Shown: piece after piece, positions 1 through 10,500 of the stretch | Numbering within the stretch: the stretch's first letter is position 1 | Layout: the number at the start of each line of letters is the position of its first letter | Origin: Flectonema sp. DT1601 | Taxonomy: Eukaryota; Euglenozoa; Diplonemea; Diplonemida; Diplonemidae | Assembly (NCBI GenBank): GCA_964019425.1 | Contig: OZ025818.1 | Coordinates: forward strand, 372,001-436,000 | Direction: 5' to 3' | DNA: 64,000 nucleotides | The notes under the pieces: model-generated | Seen by the model: only the letters and a program-made list of their open reading frames with translations | What the model was told of the DNA's origin: nothing | Database searches by the model: none | Translations under genes and position numbers: made by a program

Positions 1-52
1 ATCCTGAACTGTAAGCCAGGTCACCATCTCCAACAACGAGGATGCGAGGCAT
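1..52 (-). CDS. Start of a BMT5-like (DUF2431) rRNA methyltransferase gene, partial
   Basis: Only the first 17 codons are in the window. They begin MPRILVVGDGDLAYSSG, which resembles the glycine-rich SAM-binding start (ILxVGxGDxSxS) of the DUF2431/BMT5-like family. That family includes the 25S rRNA uridine-N3 methyltransferase, which acts in the nucleolus. The ATG (50-52) is the first in frame after an A-rich leader. The gene runs off the left edge, so the rest cannot be checked. Another Rossmann-fold enzyme is possible. Confidence 0.45.
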   Translation of the reverse strand, partial: MPRILVVGDGDLAYSSG

Positions 53-1277
53 CCTTTCTCTGTAAAGAAAATAATGAAGTAATCGACGATGATCTGCTGT
101 TACATAAACCAATGTAGAATACGTAGGTTCAAGAGTCTTAATGTTACACTACATGTTGACTGCATCGAAGTATTATTAAGGATAGTTGCTTTTATTGCTA
201 TCTTGGAGTTACCATTAATAATTATCAGTCAATCAAAAAAAAAAGCAAGATTTCGTAGGACAACAAACAAGTTGGTTTCGGGCTAAGATTAAAAACAATC
301 TTTCTTCGGACCATTCCCTTTACCCTATCTTAGAGTTACTTAGTTGGTTTGCTATATTTTTATATGTTGGCTGTAGAGAAGGAAAAAAAAGAAAGTGGTC
401 TCTGGGTGTCTGTCGGAACACCCTCAATACTTCATATCAACGAAACAAAAAAATGAAATCAGATAACTTGAATGTGGATGGTGCTGACCAATGCACCAGT
501 ATCTTGGTCACTTTTTTTTTTTTTTTTTAAAATTAAAAGAAGAACATGAGAAATTGCAAAACAATACTTTTTTTGATCGAACACAACGACGCTTCAATCC
601 AAAAATTAGAACAAGAAAAGAAAAGAATCTCTTCAGAAAACTAAAACACGATCTGTCCCACGTCTTGAGAGCCTCTGGAGAGTAATGAGACAACAAGACT
701 TAACCTTTACTAGGATAGTTCTTAAAAAAGCACAAATACGATTACAGCAGTTTACGTTCAACTTGACACCTTAGAAGCTGACTACCTTATTTACTAGTGT
801 TGTGTTCGGACTTTTTTTTTTTTTTTTTTTGTTGTTGTTGTTGTCGGGGATATCAATTGCATGCAGGAGCATCCTTACCGAATCGACGATTCGAAGGACG
901 CATACTGGATTCAAACGTTATTTTTTTTTTTAAAAAAAAAATTTAAAAAAAAAAGAGGAACAAAAAAGACTTTATAAAAATAAGGAAATGGCACAATTTT
1001 TTTTTCTACTACTAAGTTCGTCAAAAAAAAAAAAACCATTCGGATAGAGCTTTATATTTATTTTATTTGTTTATAATACTGCAGGGAAATAGTAATAAAT
1101 AAACGGCTCCTAATCTGAATAGTTTCTTCTCCGACTTCGAAAGGGAAGGGGGGAAAAAAAATAAACACGGGGAGCGAAGGTTACTCAGCCACATCACTGA
1201 GATCGCCGAGTTAAGTGCGACTACAGTTTTGAATTAAAAAGCAGTAAATCAGTATAGCTCATGAGATGATTAAAAAT
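53..1277. other. AT-rich spacer with homopolymer runs
   Basis: About 1.2 kb between two minus-strand genes. It holds long T or A runs (about 512-529, 811-830, 920-950, 1022-1034) and a (GTT)n stretch near 831-843. On the minus strand there is a GT..AG pair (donor near 885, A-rich acceptor near 810) flanking a 13-codon ORF. I do not regard that as a gene. No RNA gene recognised. Confidence 0.5.
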
Positions 1278-1640
1278 TCAGTTGTAGTTTTGCGTTGAAT
1301 CTTTACCAAGTTTACGAATACAAACTTTTCCATGAATTTTAAGAGGTAGCCAGTAACCATTATTAGCAACGATCCAGTCAGGGAATATTTTTGGTTCTTT
1401 ACCCATGACAACCTTACCGTGACCTGGATACAACCCTCCAACGGTTGACTCTACTCGAGGTTCCCATCGGTAGAGGACACCATCCATTCCATACCTCGAG
1501 GTGTCAACAATATACAAACTAGCCGCTTCAAATTCCAAATTATCTGATGGCTTGGGTGATGGTACACTGAACTTGTATACTCCTCCCATCACTGCTGCAC
1601 ACATGGCAGCAGATCCAACTCGTCCAACCGAATAAGGCAT
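1278..1640 (-). CDS. Small protein of unknown function, 120 aa
   Basis: Single-exon ORF beginning MPYSVGRVGSAAMCAAVMGG. Two in-frame stops lie just upstream of the ATG, which supports this start, and an AG at the TAATAG there could serve as splice acceptor. The middle is rich in W, Y and G, with short beta-like segments (LYIVDTSRYGMDGVLYRWEP; FPDWIVANNGYWLPLKI). I recognise no family, signal peptide or membrane helix. It lies in the same orientation as its neighbours. An upstream exon beyond the T-rich tract cannot be excluded. Confidence 0.5.
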   Translation of the reverse strand: MPYSVGRVGSAAMCAAVMGGVYKFSVPSPKPSDNLEFEAASLYIVDTSRYGMDGVLYRWEPRVESTVGGLYPGHGKVVMGKEPKIFPDWIVANNGYWLPLKIHGKVCIRKLGKDSTQNYN

Positions 1641-1976
1641 TGGATCACTCTATTACATACATGTTGGAATGTGTCAGATGATTGCTTATCTTAAATCAGT
1701 ATTTTTTACAATAATTTTTTTTTTTTTTTTTTTTTGTTTCCCTGAGAGAGAAAAAAAAAAAAATTACGTGACTAAACTTTCAGATAATTTCAACAAATAA
1801 GTTACTAATAAAGTACAGTTAACTAGACTGAACAACAACAATTTTTTTTTTTTTATTTATCGAGAGGGAAACAAAGAACATAAGTGAGGAGAAATACAAA
1901 GACAACATTAAATTAGTTGCCATAAAACAGTTTTTTTCTTTTTTTTTTTTTTTTTTTTTTTTTTCTACAGACAAAA
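1641..1976. other. Intergenic, poly-T rich
   Basis: Spacer with three long T runs (about 1710-1735, 1840-1854, 1942-1965). On the transcribed minus strand these are A runs, the usual context of splice acceptors in this window. Nothing else seen. Confidence 0.5.
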
Positions 1977-2276
1977 TTAATAAGACGTGTGATGTACCAG
2001 AGGAGCGATTCTCACACGCTCAGGGCTCATTGGGTTAGCACGGACCGCTGAGTCCATCATTTGTGTCCTGCTGTGCTGCAATTGCATTTCTGCTTCTAAT
2101 CGACCCAAGTCTGCTAGCAGCTTCGTCTTGTTTGCTGTGCTGCGAGTCACTTCCTTTGCGTGATGATCAAGCCTCATTTGATCAACAGCTGCATACCTTT
2201 GATCTTCCGCTAGCTGTGCGTTTGCTGCTGCTCCCATGGCAGCTGCGCGTGCGGCTTCAACAGAAGTGGAGTACAT
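1977..2276 (-). CDS. Small helical protein of unknown function, 99 aa
   Basis: Single-exon ORF with ATG at 2274-2276, beginning MYSTSVEAARAAAMGAAANA. The first 70 residues are alanine-rich and strongly charged with heptad-like spacing (NKTKLLADLGRLEAEMQLQH), which suggests one long helix or coiled coil. The last 30 residues are less ordered. No signal peptide, membrane segment or recognised domain. Codon composition is more GC-rich than the AT-rich flanks, which supports real coding. Confidence 0.5.
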   Translation of the reverse strand: MYSTSVEAARAAAMGAAANAQLAEDQRYAAVDQMRLDHHAKEVTRSTANKTKLLADLGRLEAEMQLQHSRTQMMDSAVRANPMSPERVRIAPLVHHTSY

Positions 2277-2784
2277 TTTATTTAACTAAAAAAATTTAAG
2301 CTGAGAAAAAAAGAAAAAAAATAAATGCTATTTTTTTGATAAATCACATTGCCTGCATAATCTTTCTGTATAAACCCATATATAGCAAACAAACGAGTTC
2401 TATAAGAAAAGTCCGTACTCTCACACACACGGATAAAAAGATTCTAAAGAAACACAGAACAAAGGACAAGACTAGGTAGTTTAAATAAGAAAGACACATA
2501 GGTAACGAGCTTTCAACCCAAAGAGTACGGAGGTGTGATCGAAACAAAAAGAAATCATAACTCATGTAAGTGACGTAATTACTTTGGAAAAGAAACTACG
2601 CACCACCAGGATGCTCATCCTGGGAGAAGACGATACTGGGGGAAAAAAAAGAAAAAAAAAACTCACAACGAAATTCACGCTTTCATAGGATAGCGGTTTT
2701 TTGTATGATTTTATTGTTAATATTAATACGGAATTCAGGATTATAAAAAAAAAAAAAAAAAAAAAGGGGGGAAACTTATTTTTT
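2277..2784. other. Intergenic / 3' UTR
   Basis: Downstream of the aminotransferase-like gene and upstream of the 99-aa gene. AT-rich, with an A20 run near 2745-2765. Small ORFs here lack coding character. Confidence 0.4.
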
Positions 2785-4722
2785 TTAGTAACGTCCATGC
2801 AATTGGGGCACAACCTTAGCTAAAAGTTTAAAATCATCCGTGGTATTGTATATTCCTACAGAGCATCTGACGTACAAACTCGGTTCTATATCTCCAAAAT
2901 TTGCACTAAAAACAGTCGCAGTGATACCTCTTCCGACAAGCAGGTGTTGGAGTTTTGCAGCTGCTTGGTTAGTTTTCCCTTCGGAAGATGGGATCTTGAA
3001 GGATGGCATTTGAGCGTAGTCGCAACTACCTTTTGAATCCTGAAGTCTGATTTGATGAAGATCATAATAAAGTTGAATACCTCTGGTGCTATCAACCTTG
3101 TAAGGTCTGGTGCTGTAGTCGTCCTTTATAATATACGCAGTTTCATGATGGAATCTGATACAAGAATCTGTGCCTTGACCTGGTGTGAGCTCGATAACGT
3201 CACCAATTGATGGTCGTTGTCCTTGAAGAGGAGAAACACCCCAATTTGCTTTTATAATCTTCTCACCCTTGTGAGCTATTCGACGACAGTATTGTCGAGA
3301 TCGTTCTGCAGAACATTTCTTTCTTACAAAGTCAAACGATTCCATTAATGACAACCAGTTGGAAAAATCTCGTAACCCACAATACGAAAACTCATTCTCA
3401 TACCCCTGCGTGTCATAATAAGATACAATTAAAGGTTGTGTTGTTCCTTGCTTGAGAGGTGCCGTTACTAAGAATCCACATCCTGGCATACCAAATAAGA
3501 ATGATGAGCACGATGCTACATACCAATCAGGTCGGATTTCATTAAGTTTAACGACATGTTGTCCAACTGCTAAAGTTCCGTCAATTAATACGGACGTACC
3601 ATGTTTGTGTAACATATGTCTGATAGCTGCAGCAGGCATACACCATCCATTACTTTGAACATGATTGAATATTGCTACTTTTGGTTTTGTTATTCGTTTT
3701 CGAAGGTCATCATCGATGTGTTTGACGATGACGCTGTCGAAGGCTGGAAGAGGCATTTCTATTTCGATTACTTGTACACCAAAGCGTTCAGTTAACCATA
3801 TTCCTGTATTGCTGTAGCAACTATCACCTTGAGATGTGATAATATAAAGAATGTCTCCTACTTCCCATGGAAGTGATCTTAGAACTGATACCACACCATC
3901 TCCATTATTCTGACACAAGACAACATCATTCGGATCACAATAAAAATTTGCCGCGAGCATGGATCGAACTTGAGGTATTCGAAAGAATATTCCCGTGAGT
4001 CCTAATCTCCAATCACATGTATCTTTTTGACATTCCTGATCCCAAAGCTTTCGAGCTTCCAAAACGACCGTTGGAACTGGTGAGAGGGTGGCGTTATCTA
4101 AATAGCCAGTTGTTAAATTAGGGAAGTATCTTTTGTGAACTTCTTCACCAAATTCACAGGCTCCTCCAACTGAAGGAAATCTGGACTCAGACCAGTCAAT
4201 AACACCAGATTCTGATACCGCACTAACTAGAGTAGAATTAAAACAACCTTTTGCAGCGGCTTCGAAAGCAATCCTCCAACTGTGCTGATGAATGAGATTA
4301 TAATAAATTTTTTCAAGTACAGTATCGACTATGTCTGTCATAAAACTTCTCTTTTTATGATGATGTAGTCCAACCTCAGTTGTTATACCCGCAATCCTTG
4401 AAGAATGACCTCTGTGAGAAACAATATAAGAAATAGTTCTTTTAAGTTGAAGTTCCTTCCCCCATTCCGATTCCATAACGCTACCTATTATAATTAAAGC
4501 AAGTAGTACCCATTTGCTTACAAGTAGGGTATCTTCACCTATTAAATCACCCAACAAGATTAGTATGAGTAAGATAACAACACATATTATCATTAATCCC
4601 CAGATGGCGATACCAGTTCGGCTTCTTTTTGATCGACTTAGTGCTTTTTTTGTGGTGTCATCAGCTCGTTCTCGGTCTTCTAGAAGCTGCTGTGTAATGT
4701 TACTATTTATAATGGTAGTCAT
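2785..4722 (-). CDS. Membrane-anchored class-V aminotransferase homologue lacking the PLP lysine
   Basis: 645 aa, single exon. Two hydrophobic helices lie near residues 37-57 and 64-82, then a soluble part with the fold-type I layout of isopenicillin-N-epimerase/class-V aminotransferases: start of the fold at YLDNATLSPVP (207-217), LIDGTLAVGQ (379-388) with the pyridine-binding Asp at 381, and a C-terminal small domain ending in the typical YNTTDDF pattern. The active-site strand reads DWYVASCSSFLFG, where family members have xNCHKWL, so the Schiff-base lysine aligns with Ser407. The His usually after the Asp (DGAHA) is Leu. By sequence it should not form the internal aldimine; a scaffold or binding role is inferred. 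The ATG follows an A-rich tract ending ACCAG, a plausible trans-splice acceptor. Confidence 0.85.
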   Translation of the reverse strand: MTTIINSNITQQLLEDRERADDTTKKALSRSKRSRTGIAIWGLMIICVVILLILILLGDLIGEDTLLVSKWVLLALIIIGSVMESEWGKELQLKRTISYIVSHRGHSSRIAGITTEVGLHHHKKRSFMTDIVDTVLEKIYYNLIHQHSWRIAFEAAAKGCFNSTLVSAVSESGVIDWSESRFPSVGGACEFGEEVHKRYFPNLTTGYLDNATLSPVPTVVLEARKLWDQECQKDTCDWRLGLTGIFFRIPQVRSMLAANFYCDPNDVVLCQNNGDGVVSVLRSLPWEVGDILYIITSQGDSCYSNTGIWLTERFGVQVIEIEMPLPAFDSVIVKHIDDDLRKRITKPKVAIFNHVQSNGWCMPAAAIRHMLHKHGTSVLIDGTLAVGQHVVKLNEIRPDWYVASCSSFLFGMPGCGFLVTAPLKQGTTQPLIVSYYDTQGYENEFSYCGLRDFSNWLSLMESFDFVRKKCSAERSRQYCRRIAHKGEKIIKANWGVSPLQGQRPSIGDVIELTPGQGTDSCIRFHHETAYIIKDDYSTRPYKVDSTRGIQLYYDLHQIRLQDSKGSCDYAQMPSFKIPSSEGKTNQAAAKLQHLLVGRGITATVFSANFGDIEPSLYVRCSVGIYNTTDDFKLLAKVVPQLHGRY

Positions 4723-5072
4723 ATTGAGGTGTCATTCTGGTTTTTGTGTTTTTGTTTTTTTGTTTTTTTTTTTCTTTTCGGTAAATAGATAATTATCATT
4801 ATAAAAAAAAATCGGCAAAATTTTCACATTTTCTACTCATTTTATAAAACACTCAAGTGGTGTCACCTCTCTGGGCAATCATTAGTTTGCTTTGGTCTTA
4901 GAAAATGATAATAAACGTTCCCCAACACGACAATCAAATTATATCGTACGGTCAGATAGTTAGTAGTACACAAATATAAAAATTATATCTCTCACAGTGG
5001 GAGAATGTTGACAGGAATCTGAATAAAGGACAGAATAAAAGATTCCTTTTATTTTATAGTAGTTGCGGTGTT
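4723..5072. other. Intergenic
   Basis: AT-rich spacer of 350 bp. The part nearest 4722 is the leader of the downstream gene, with the A/C-rich tract and AG. Nothing else seen. Confidence 0.4.
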
Positions 5073-6641
5073 TTATTTCTGCGATGCAGGGCTTGGGGCT
5101 GGAGAAGCAGTGCCTCCTTGCTGTGATACAGGATTAAAAGATGATAACATTCCCTTATCAAGATCCATTGCAGAAGATAAATGAGAAGGCGTTAACACAA
5201 CTGAAACAACCTGATGAATATCATCCTCTTCAGGCATTGTCGGCCATCTTTTTTTTGAAGCAACATAAGTTGAACGAGCGACTTCTTGAAGTATAACTTC
5301 AGTAAGACGCCCAACAACATGAGAACTAGACAACCTACTCGTATCAACGAATACTTGTGTCGAACGATTACCTAGTGACACCACCTGTTCAACTGTACTC
5401 TCTAAATTAGCATCAGAGTCATTTGGATCAAATAAAAAGATAGAAAGTAGATTACACCAAGACATGTTTGAGTGTTGCGTACATAGGATCGTGCCTGCGT
5501 GGATATCTGGTCCATTTAATAGAACAGCTGACTGCAATGAGTCGACCAGTGAAGGAAATAACAATTCAGCAGATTCAGATATCGCGCAATTAACGATATG
5601 CTGAGGCATTAATGTGATTATATCTTTGGTTAAATCTAAGGACCAATTCCTGGTTTTTGAACGAAGCATGGAAGCTCTACGCAGATCGGTTACAGAAATT
5701 GGTACGATCCATTGACCTAACTCATCACAAGATATACGAAACATTCCAGCAGATCTTTCTAAGTCTTGATTACCACTTTCCGTGTAAGACAATAGTGATA
5801 AAGCTGACTTTATATTCAGCACTTTGACTTCTAAGGGTATTCTAACTCGAAGTAATCCCTTTGGTATTACTGTTATTTTAATTAAGTTTATTGTGTAAGT
5901 GCTGATGTCAATATCTCGTAAAGCTTCTTCTTCACCTGTTGTTGATGGAAGGCTGTCGTCATCATTGGAGGCGAGTATCCCAGCTCGTTGAAGACCTCCT
6001 GTTACAAAGTTCATTCCAAATTTACCAACTTTTTTACCAACTTGACCAAAACCAAACATGCTTCCAGAAGGTGATGCTTGTTGTTGAGACGTCTGTTGAG
6101 AGTCATCTAGAACTGTCCGTGAAGGTGTACCGGACGACAAGGACACAAGCATTCGTTGAAATTCATGTCTCTGTTTTTGAACCATATGACTGGCATCAGC
6201 ATCAGCAGCTTCTTGAGCAACAGCCAGTTGAGTTGTGTGAGTCTCAACAAGTAGAGCCATCTCTTCTTTTGTTCCTCTCTCTATGAGAGACTCCATTTGA
6301 TTTCCTTGTTCAATTTGAAGTGTTTCAAGAATTTTAAAAGTTTTCGCATTAGCTTTATGATTCTGATATTCCTTTGTAAGTTTTGATTGAACTGCAGCAG
6401 CTCTAATGCGAAGGGGTTTTTTACGACAAATTTTTAAATACAACACAGGGTCAACAATCATATCCATCTTTACTTGTGGTGGATTCAATGGCTCTGAGGG
6501 TATGCAGGAAGTGATATCTTTTGCGAGAGTTAAACAAACACCAGCACTTCTTGAACAGCTGACTTGACCACCTTCCCACTTCTCAATTACGATATTTCTA
6601 CTGTTGGGATCAGTGCTTTTAATCTGAACTTTTTGAGTCAT
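5073..6641 (-). CDS. C12orf4/DUF2362-like protein (possible FERRY-complex subunit)
   Basis: 522 aa from ATG 6639-6641 (MTQKVQIKST). The open frame extends further upstream, but that part is A-rich leader containing a CACACAG acceptor. Residues about 90-170 form a charged helix (KTFKILETLQIEQGNQMESL), followed by a Gln/Ser-rich linker and a mixed alpha/beta C-terminal half. A block DIHAGTILCTQHSNMSWCNL and the following segments resemble the C-terminal region of animal C12orf4 (FERRY subunit Fy-4), whose length of 552 aa is similar. In animals FERRY links mRNAs to early endosomes. The assignment rests on remembered pattern similarity and is tentative. Confidence 0.4.
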   Translation of the reverse strand: MTQKVQIKSTDPNSRNIVIEKWEGGQVSCSRSAGVCLTLAKDITSCIPSEPLNPPQVKMDMIVDPVLYLKICRKKPLRIRAAAVQSKLTKEYQNHKANAKTFKILETLQIEQGNQMESLIERGTKEEMALLVETHTTQLAVAQEAADADASHMVQKQRHEFQRMLVSLSSGTPSRTVLDDSQQTSQQQASPSGSMFGFGQVGKKVGKFGMNFVTGGLQRAGILASNDDDSLPSTTGEEEALRDIDISTYTINLIKITVIPKGLLRVRIPLEVKVLNIKSALSLLSYTESGNQDLERSAGMFRISCDELGQWIVPISVTDLRRASMLRSKTRNWSLDLTKDIITLMPQHIVNCAISESAELLFPSLVDSLQSAVLLNGPDIHAGTILCTQHSNMSWCNLLSIFLFDPNDSDANLESTVEQVVSLGNRSTQVFVDTSRLSSSHVVGRLTEVILQEVARSTYVASKKRWPTMPEEDDIHQVVSVVLTPSHLSSAMDLDKGMLSSFNPVSQQGGTASPAPSPASQK

Positions 6642-7585
6642 CTTATTTTTTTTTTTTGTTATTTTTTTTGTTCTGTGTGAAATACTTGTATGTGAAAAAT
6701 AGTTTAGCGTGGGATTATAGTTCAGAATGACAATCATAGTTGTGTTGCTGTGATGTAAATTGTGAGTTTTGCAGCAGGTTCGCAGCTAACAAAAAAACAA
6801 GAAACAACATTCTCCATACGTGCGTTGGTTTTTTGTTTTTTTTTCCTTCAATTTTTTTTGTTTTTTTTGCTTCCAATTTTTTTTTTTTCATTTTTTTTTT
6901 CTAAACAAAGAATCACAGTATTCACAGTTTGTATGCGTATATCGCTCTACCACAAATGTGAAAATTTTGACTTGTAAAGAAGGAATTTTTAATTTGTTCT
7001 CTCGGTTTGGTTAAGTTAATAAACGTTAAAGTTTTTTTTTTTTTTTAAATCCTTTTTTTTTTTTTTTTTGTTTCATTTCTAACAAAAACCTCACACTGTA
7101 AGAAGGCAGACTAGGAAGGGAAAAAAAGAAACCCCTTCCATTGGCGTTATCGTATCCCGGGGAATTGGGGGTAGTGAATAGAGACTGTTGAAAATAACTA
7201 AAAAAAGAAATTGCTAACAGGTTGTAACTTTACTCAGCATTAATAAAAGTTGGAATAACATGTGGGAAACACACGAAGCAAACACTAGGCAACTTCTGTA
7301 TGCTGATCTTTAGTCGGATACAAAGCAGAGAAGGAAACCCCTAAAAAAATAGAAAAAAGGTGTATTTGTGAGGAGTATTTTCGTTTGTTTTTTTTTTTTT
7401 TTTTTTTTTCAAAGACTGGGAGGGTTACTAAGTATACAACATTCGATGTGTGTTGGAAAGATAAAAAACTGTTTGTGGGGCAAATTGTACATAAAGAGAA
7501 AAGAAAAAAACTCCCAAAAAAAAAAAAAAAATGCAACCAAGATTTCAATTCCATGGTGCTATGTGGAAGGTCTATTGCAACTTAA
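6642..7585. other. Intergenic between the dynein stop and the C12orf4-like gene
   Basis: Long T-rich and A-rich runs (6838-6905, 7031-7070, 7388-7410, 7516-7531). Small ORFs consist mostly of homopolymer codons (poly-F, poly-K) and are not credible genes. No RNA gene recognised. Confidence 0.5.
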
Positions 7586-10500
7586 CTACGGCATTCTCCA
7601 GGCTGTGAGTGCAGCACCAACCTGGTACCATTCATGCTGACTGACACTGTTGTCAACTGGTAACATTAATTTAGCGAGCAGCTCGTTACGAGATGGGTTA
7701 AGATAAAGTGGTAATTGCATCGCATGCTTAGGTTCTGTGTGGGCTTCACACTTCTTCCACCAAAGTCGGTGAGTACCGATTGACGAACGTAGCTTTCCAT
7801 GGAGCAATTCAAGTCGTCCATTATTCAACTGACAACTCTCTAAATTGAGTCCACCAATTAAATAACTCGCACCATCAGCTGATTCAGCACTTCCACTTCG
7901 TGAATCGTCAGCTAAGTCTAACGACATCTGAAGTCTTTCAAGCGGGTACTTTAGTTTTCTTGCAACAGACTGTCTTGTAGCTGTAATAAAAGCACCTGGG
8001 TAGAGTAGGAATCCAAGGTTTATTTCTACTTCTGTGTACCGAACAGGGTCATTAGAAGCAAAGTCTGAAATCCTTCGACATCTTTCACCAAAATCAGAAA
8101 TCCACTGCGACACCGTCAAGCTAGGATGAATAGTGTAGATCTTCCACTTTGATGGAATGTTACCCTTTGAAAGAGTGCTCATTGTTTCACGAATAGCGTT
8201 TGTCGGTTTATCACCTCTACATACTCCAGCAACATCATCTAAGTCCTTCTTCACTAATTGGTATAGCTTACTAGCTTGAGATACTTCTCTTCTTAATGCC
8301 TGGACAATTGGGTCCAGTTGTTCTGTTTTGTTTTAATTGATAAAAATGATCTGATAAAATAGTTTAATAATACTTTTTAAATGATCACATACCTCCTTTT
8401 GCTTCTCTAGCAGTTACTCTCTTGTGAAGTCTGGCAGTGTCAATATCTGTGAGGTCGCTCAGCCAGCTCTGTTGGGTTTTGTTGTTGTTTTTGAAACATA
8501 AAATCATATATCTCATTATTTTTAGTTGTTAACATACCGTCGCAGTTTCAAGCAAACGTCTCGCCCACTCTGGTACGTAGGCACCTTCGACCTTTGTGAT
8601 GTTGTTCTTTTTAGAACCCTTATTCCAGTTACCAGGGCTGCCTGGTTCTTGTTCTGCCGCTTCTTCTTCTTCATTGCCGGTTTCTTCGAAGATGTCAGTG
8701 ATTCGGATTAGGTCGTGGAGTATCTTTTCACCCTCTGCTTGCATAATCATTTTTTGGGATTCACTCGGAAGTCCGAGCCAGACAGGTGACTGTGTTGATG
8801 GCATGTTTGCAATCCATTGTTCAAAGTCACGCTGTTCATGTCCTGAAGCGATTTGAAGAGCCTTTTCACCTTCACGTTCATTAGTCATGTTAAAGTTGTT
8901 TGCATACGAGTTCTCAGTGAAGAACTTACTCAAGAATGACCTTACTAAATGTTGATCAAAATCATTATCAATTCTACCTCCATAAACACTCTCTCCTAAC
9001 AATACGAATAAAGCTCTCCATGGTAACGATGATGGAGAAACGTTAGTACGACCATCAGCTACTTTTGTAACCCACGCGTCAATAGTGTCAATCGTTCTAA
9101 TGAAGTCACCCTCACTGAATTCATACTTCTTAGTCCATCCAAGAGGACTGTATCGTAATCTTTCGATAATAATTGCGTGTAACCACGCTGCTAAGAAGTG
9201 AAGTCTAGGAAGCTCCTTTGGTCCCTTAACACCTCCGGTTGTCGCTACCTTTGCTCTGTGTTTCTCATAACTTCTTAACAATGATGGTCTTATTCCGTTT
9301 GATGGTTCAAACACCAAAACATGTGAACGAACTAATAAATTAGATGGCAACTTTAGACTGATTTCAGAAGTCAAGAAGACGCGGAATTTACTGTTTTTTT
9401 TTGTTGTTTTCTTTCCTAATTTTCCAAATGATTGAAAAAGTCAAGACTGCGACACATACGGATTACTCTTTTGCTCCAACTGGGCAGCGTGAAGTTTCTT
9501 CTCGAGGGTTGCGAGGTACTGTTTTTTTGTTGTTGTTGTTGTTTTTATATATCCAAAGATAAATGAACAGTCGATATCAGAATATACATACCGTAGGTGC
9601 AAGATGAACGTTCTTTAGAAGTAGCCAGCTTCCATCATTAAGCCCGTCATACAAGACCTTATCAGCCTTGTCATATCCATCAGGATCACCCATTGCTATT
9701 TCTGTTAGTCTTTGACTGCATTCCTTCGCAAGATCTTGTACTCTATCAGAGGCATCGAAACCTGGAGCAGAGCAGAGAAGCATTGGAGTGTATGGGTCAG
9801 CCTGTTGGTGTTGTTTGTTTGTTTTTGTTTGAATTAAAAAAAGGAAACATAATAAGAAAGTAGCAAACCTGATTAGAAATCTCACCGAGTGGTGTCTCAC
9901 CAGCGCGGAGGATCGACTGAACGCGGTCGTTGATTTTGGTGGCAGCGGTGTCGAATACTTCGCGAATGAGTTTACTAGCTGCTGCTTTGAGAGAGTCAGG
10001 CCTGAAGACTTTTAAAATTAAAAGTTCTTTCATAGCTGCAGCAACAGGATGAGGAGCGTCTTTCCAGAAGCGAGGAATTGCTTCGGTCGGATCGTGTGTT
10101 TGAAGAAGTGATCCCCATTGACTTGGATCACTTTCAATAGCAGTTCTAACTTCCTCCATCGCTGGTAAGTTTGACATTTCATTCAAAAGAGTTATTTGTT
10201 TCTTTTCTAATCCTTGCGGAACATTTCTTAGTGATCCAGAAATACCCTTTGATCCTTGGCCTGTTGAAACTAAGAAATCCCACAGCTCTGGTTCTAAGAC
10301 TTGCTTTTCACCCTTCAAAGCTAACCTTACTTGACATAGTCTGAGTCCCAATGTTAGATGGTCTGTTTGTAACATTCCACGAGATACTCTCTCGTAGGTT
10401 GTTACGAATAATTGTCGAATTAGCATATCACGTCTTGTGTCTGAAGTCTTACCAGGTTTTTCATTTGGTGGTAAGATGTTATTCTTATCTTGAAGAACCT

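Noticed and set aside
508-696. ORFs on both strands around 490-700
   Set aside because: Composed largely of homopolymer codons and basic filler; overlapping frames on both strands with no coding signature.
6762-7014. Plus-strand ORFs rich in Phe
   Set aside because: Products of T runs in an intergenic spacer.
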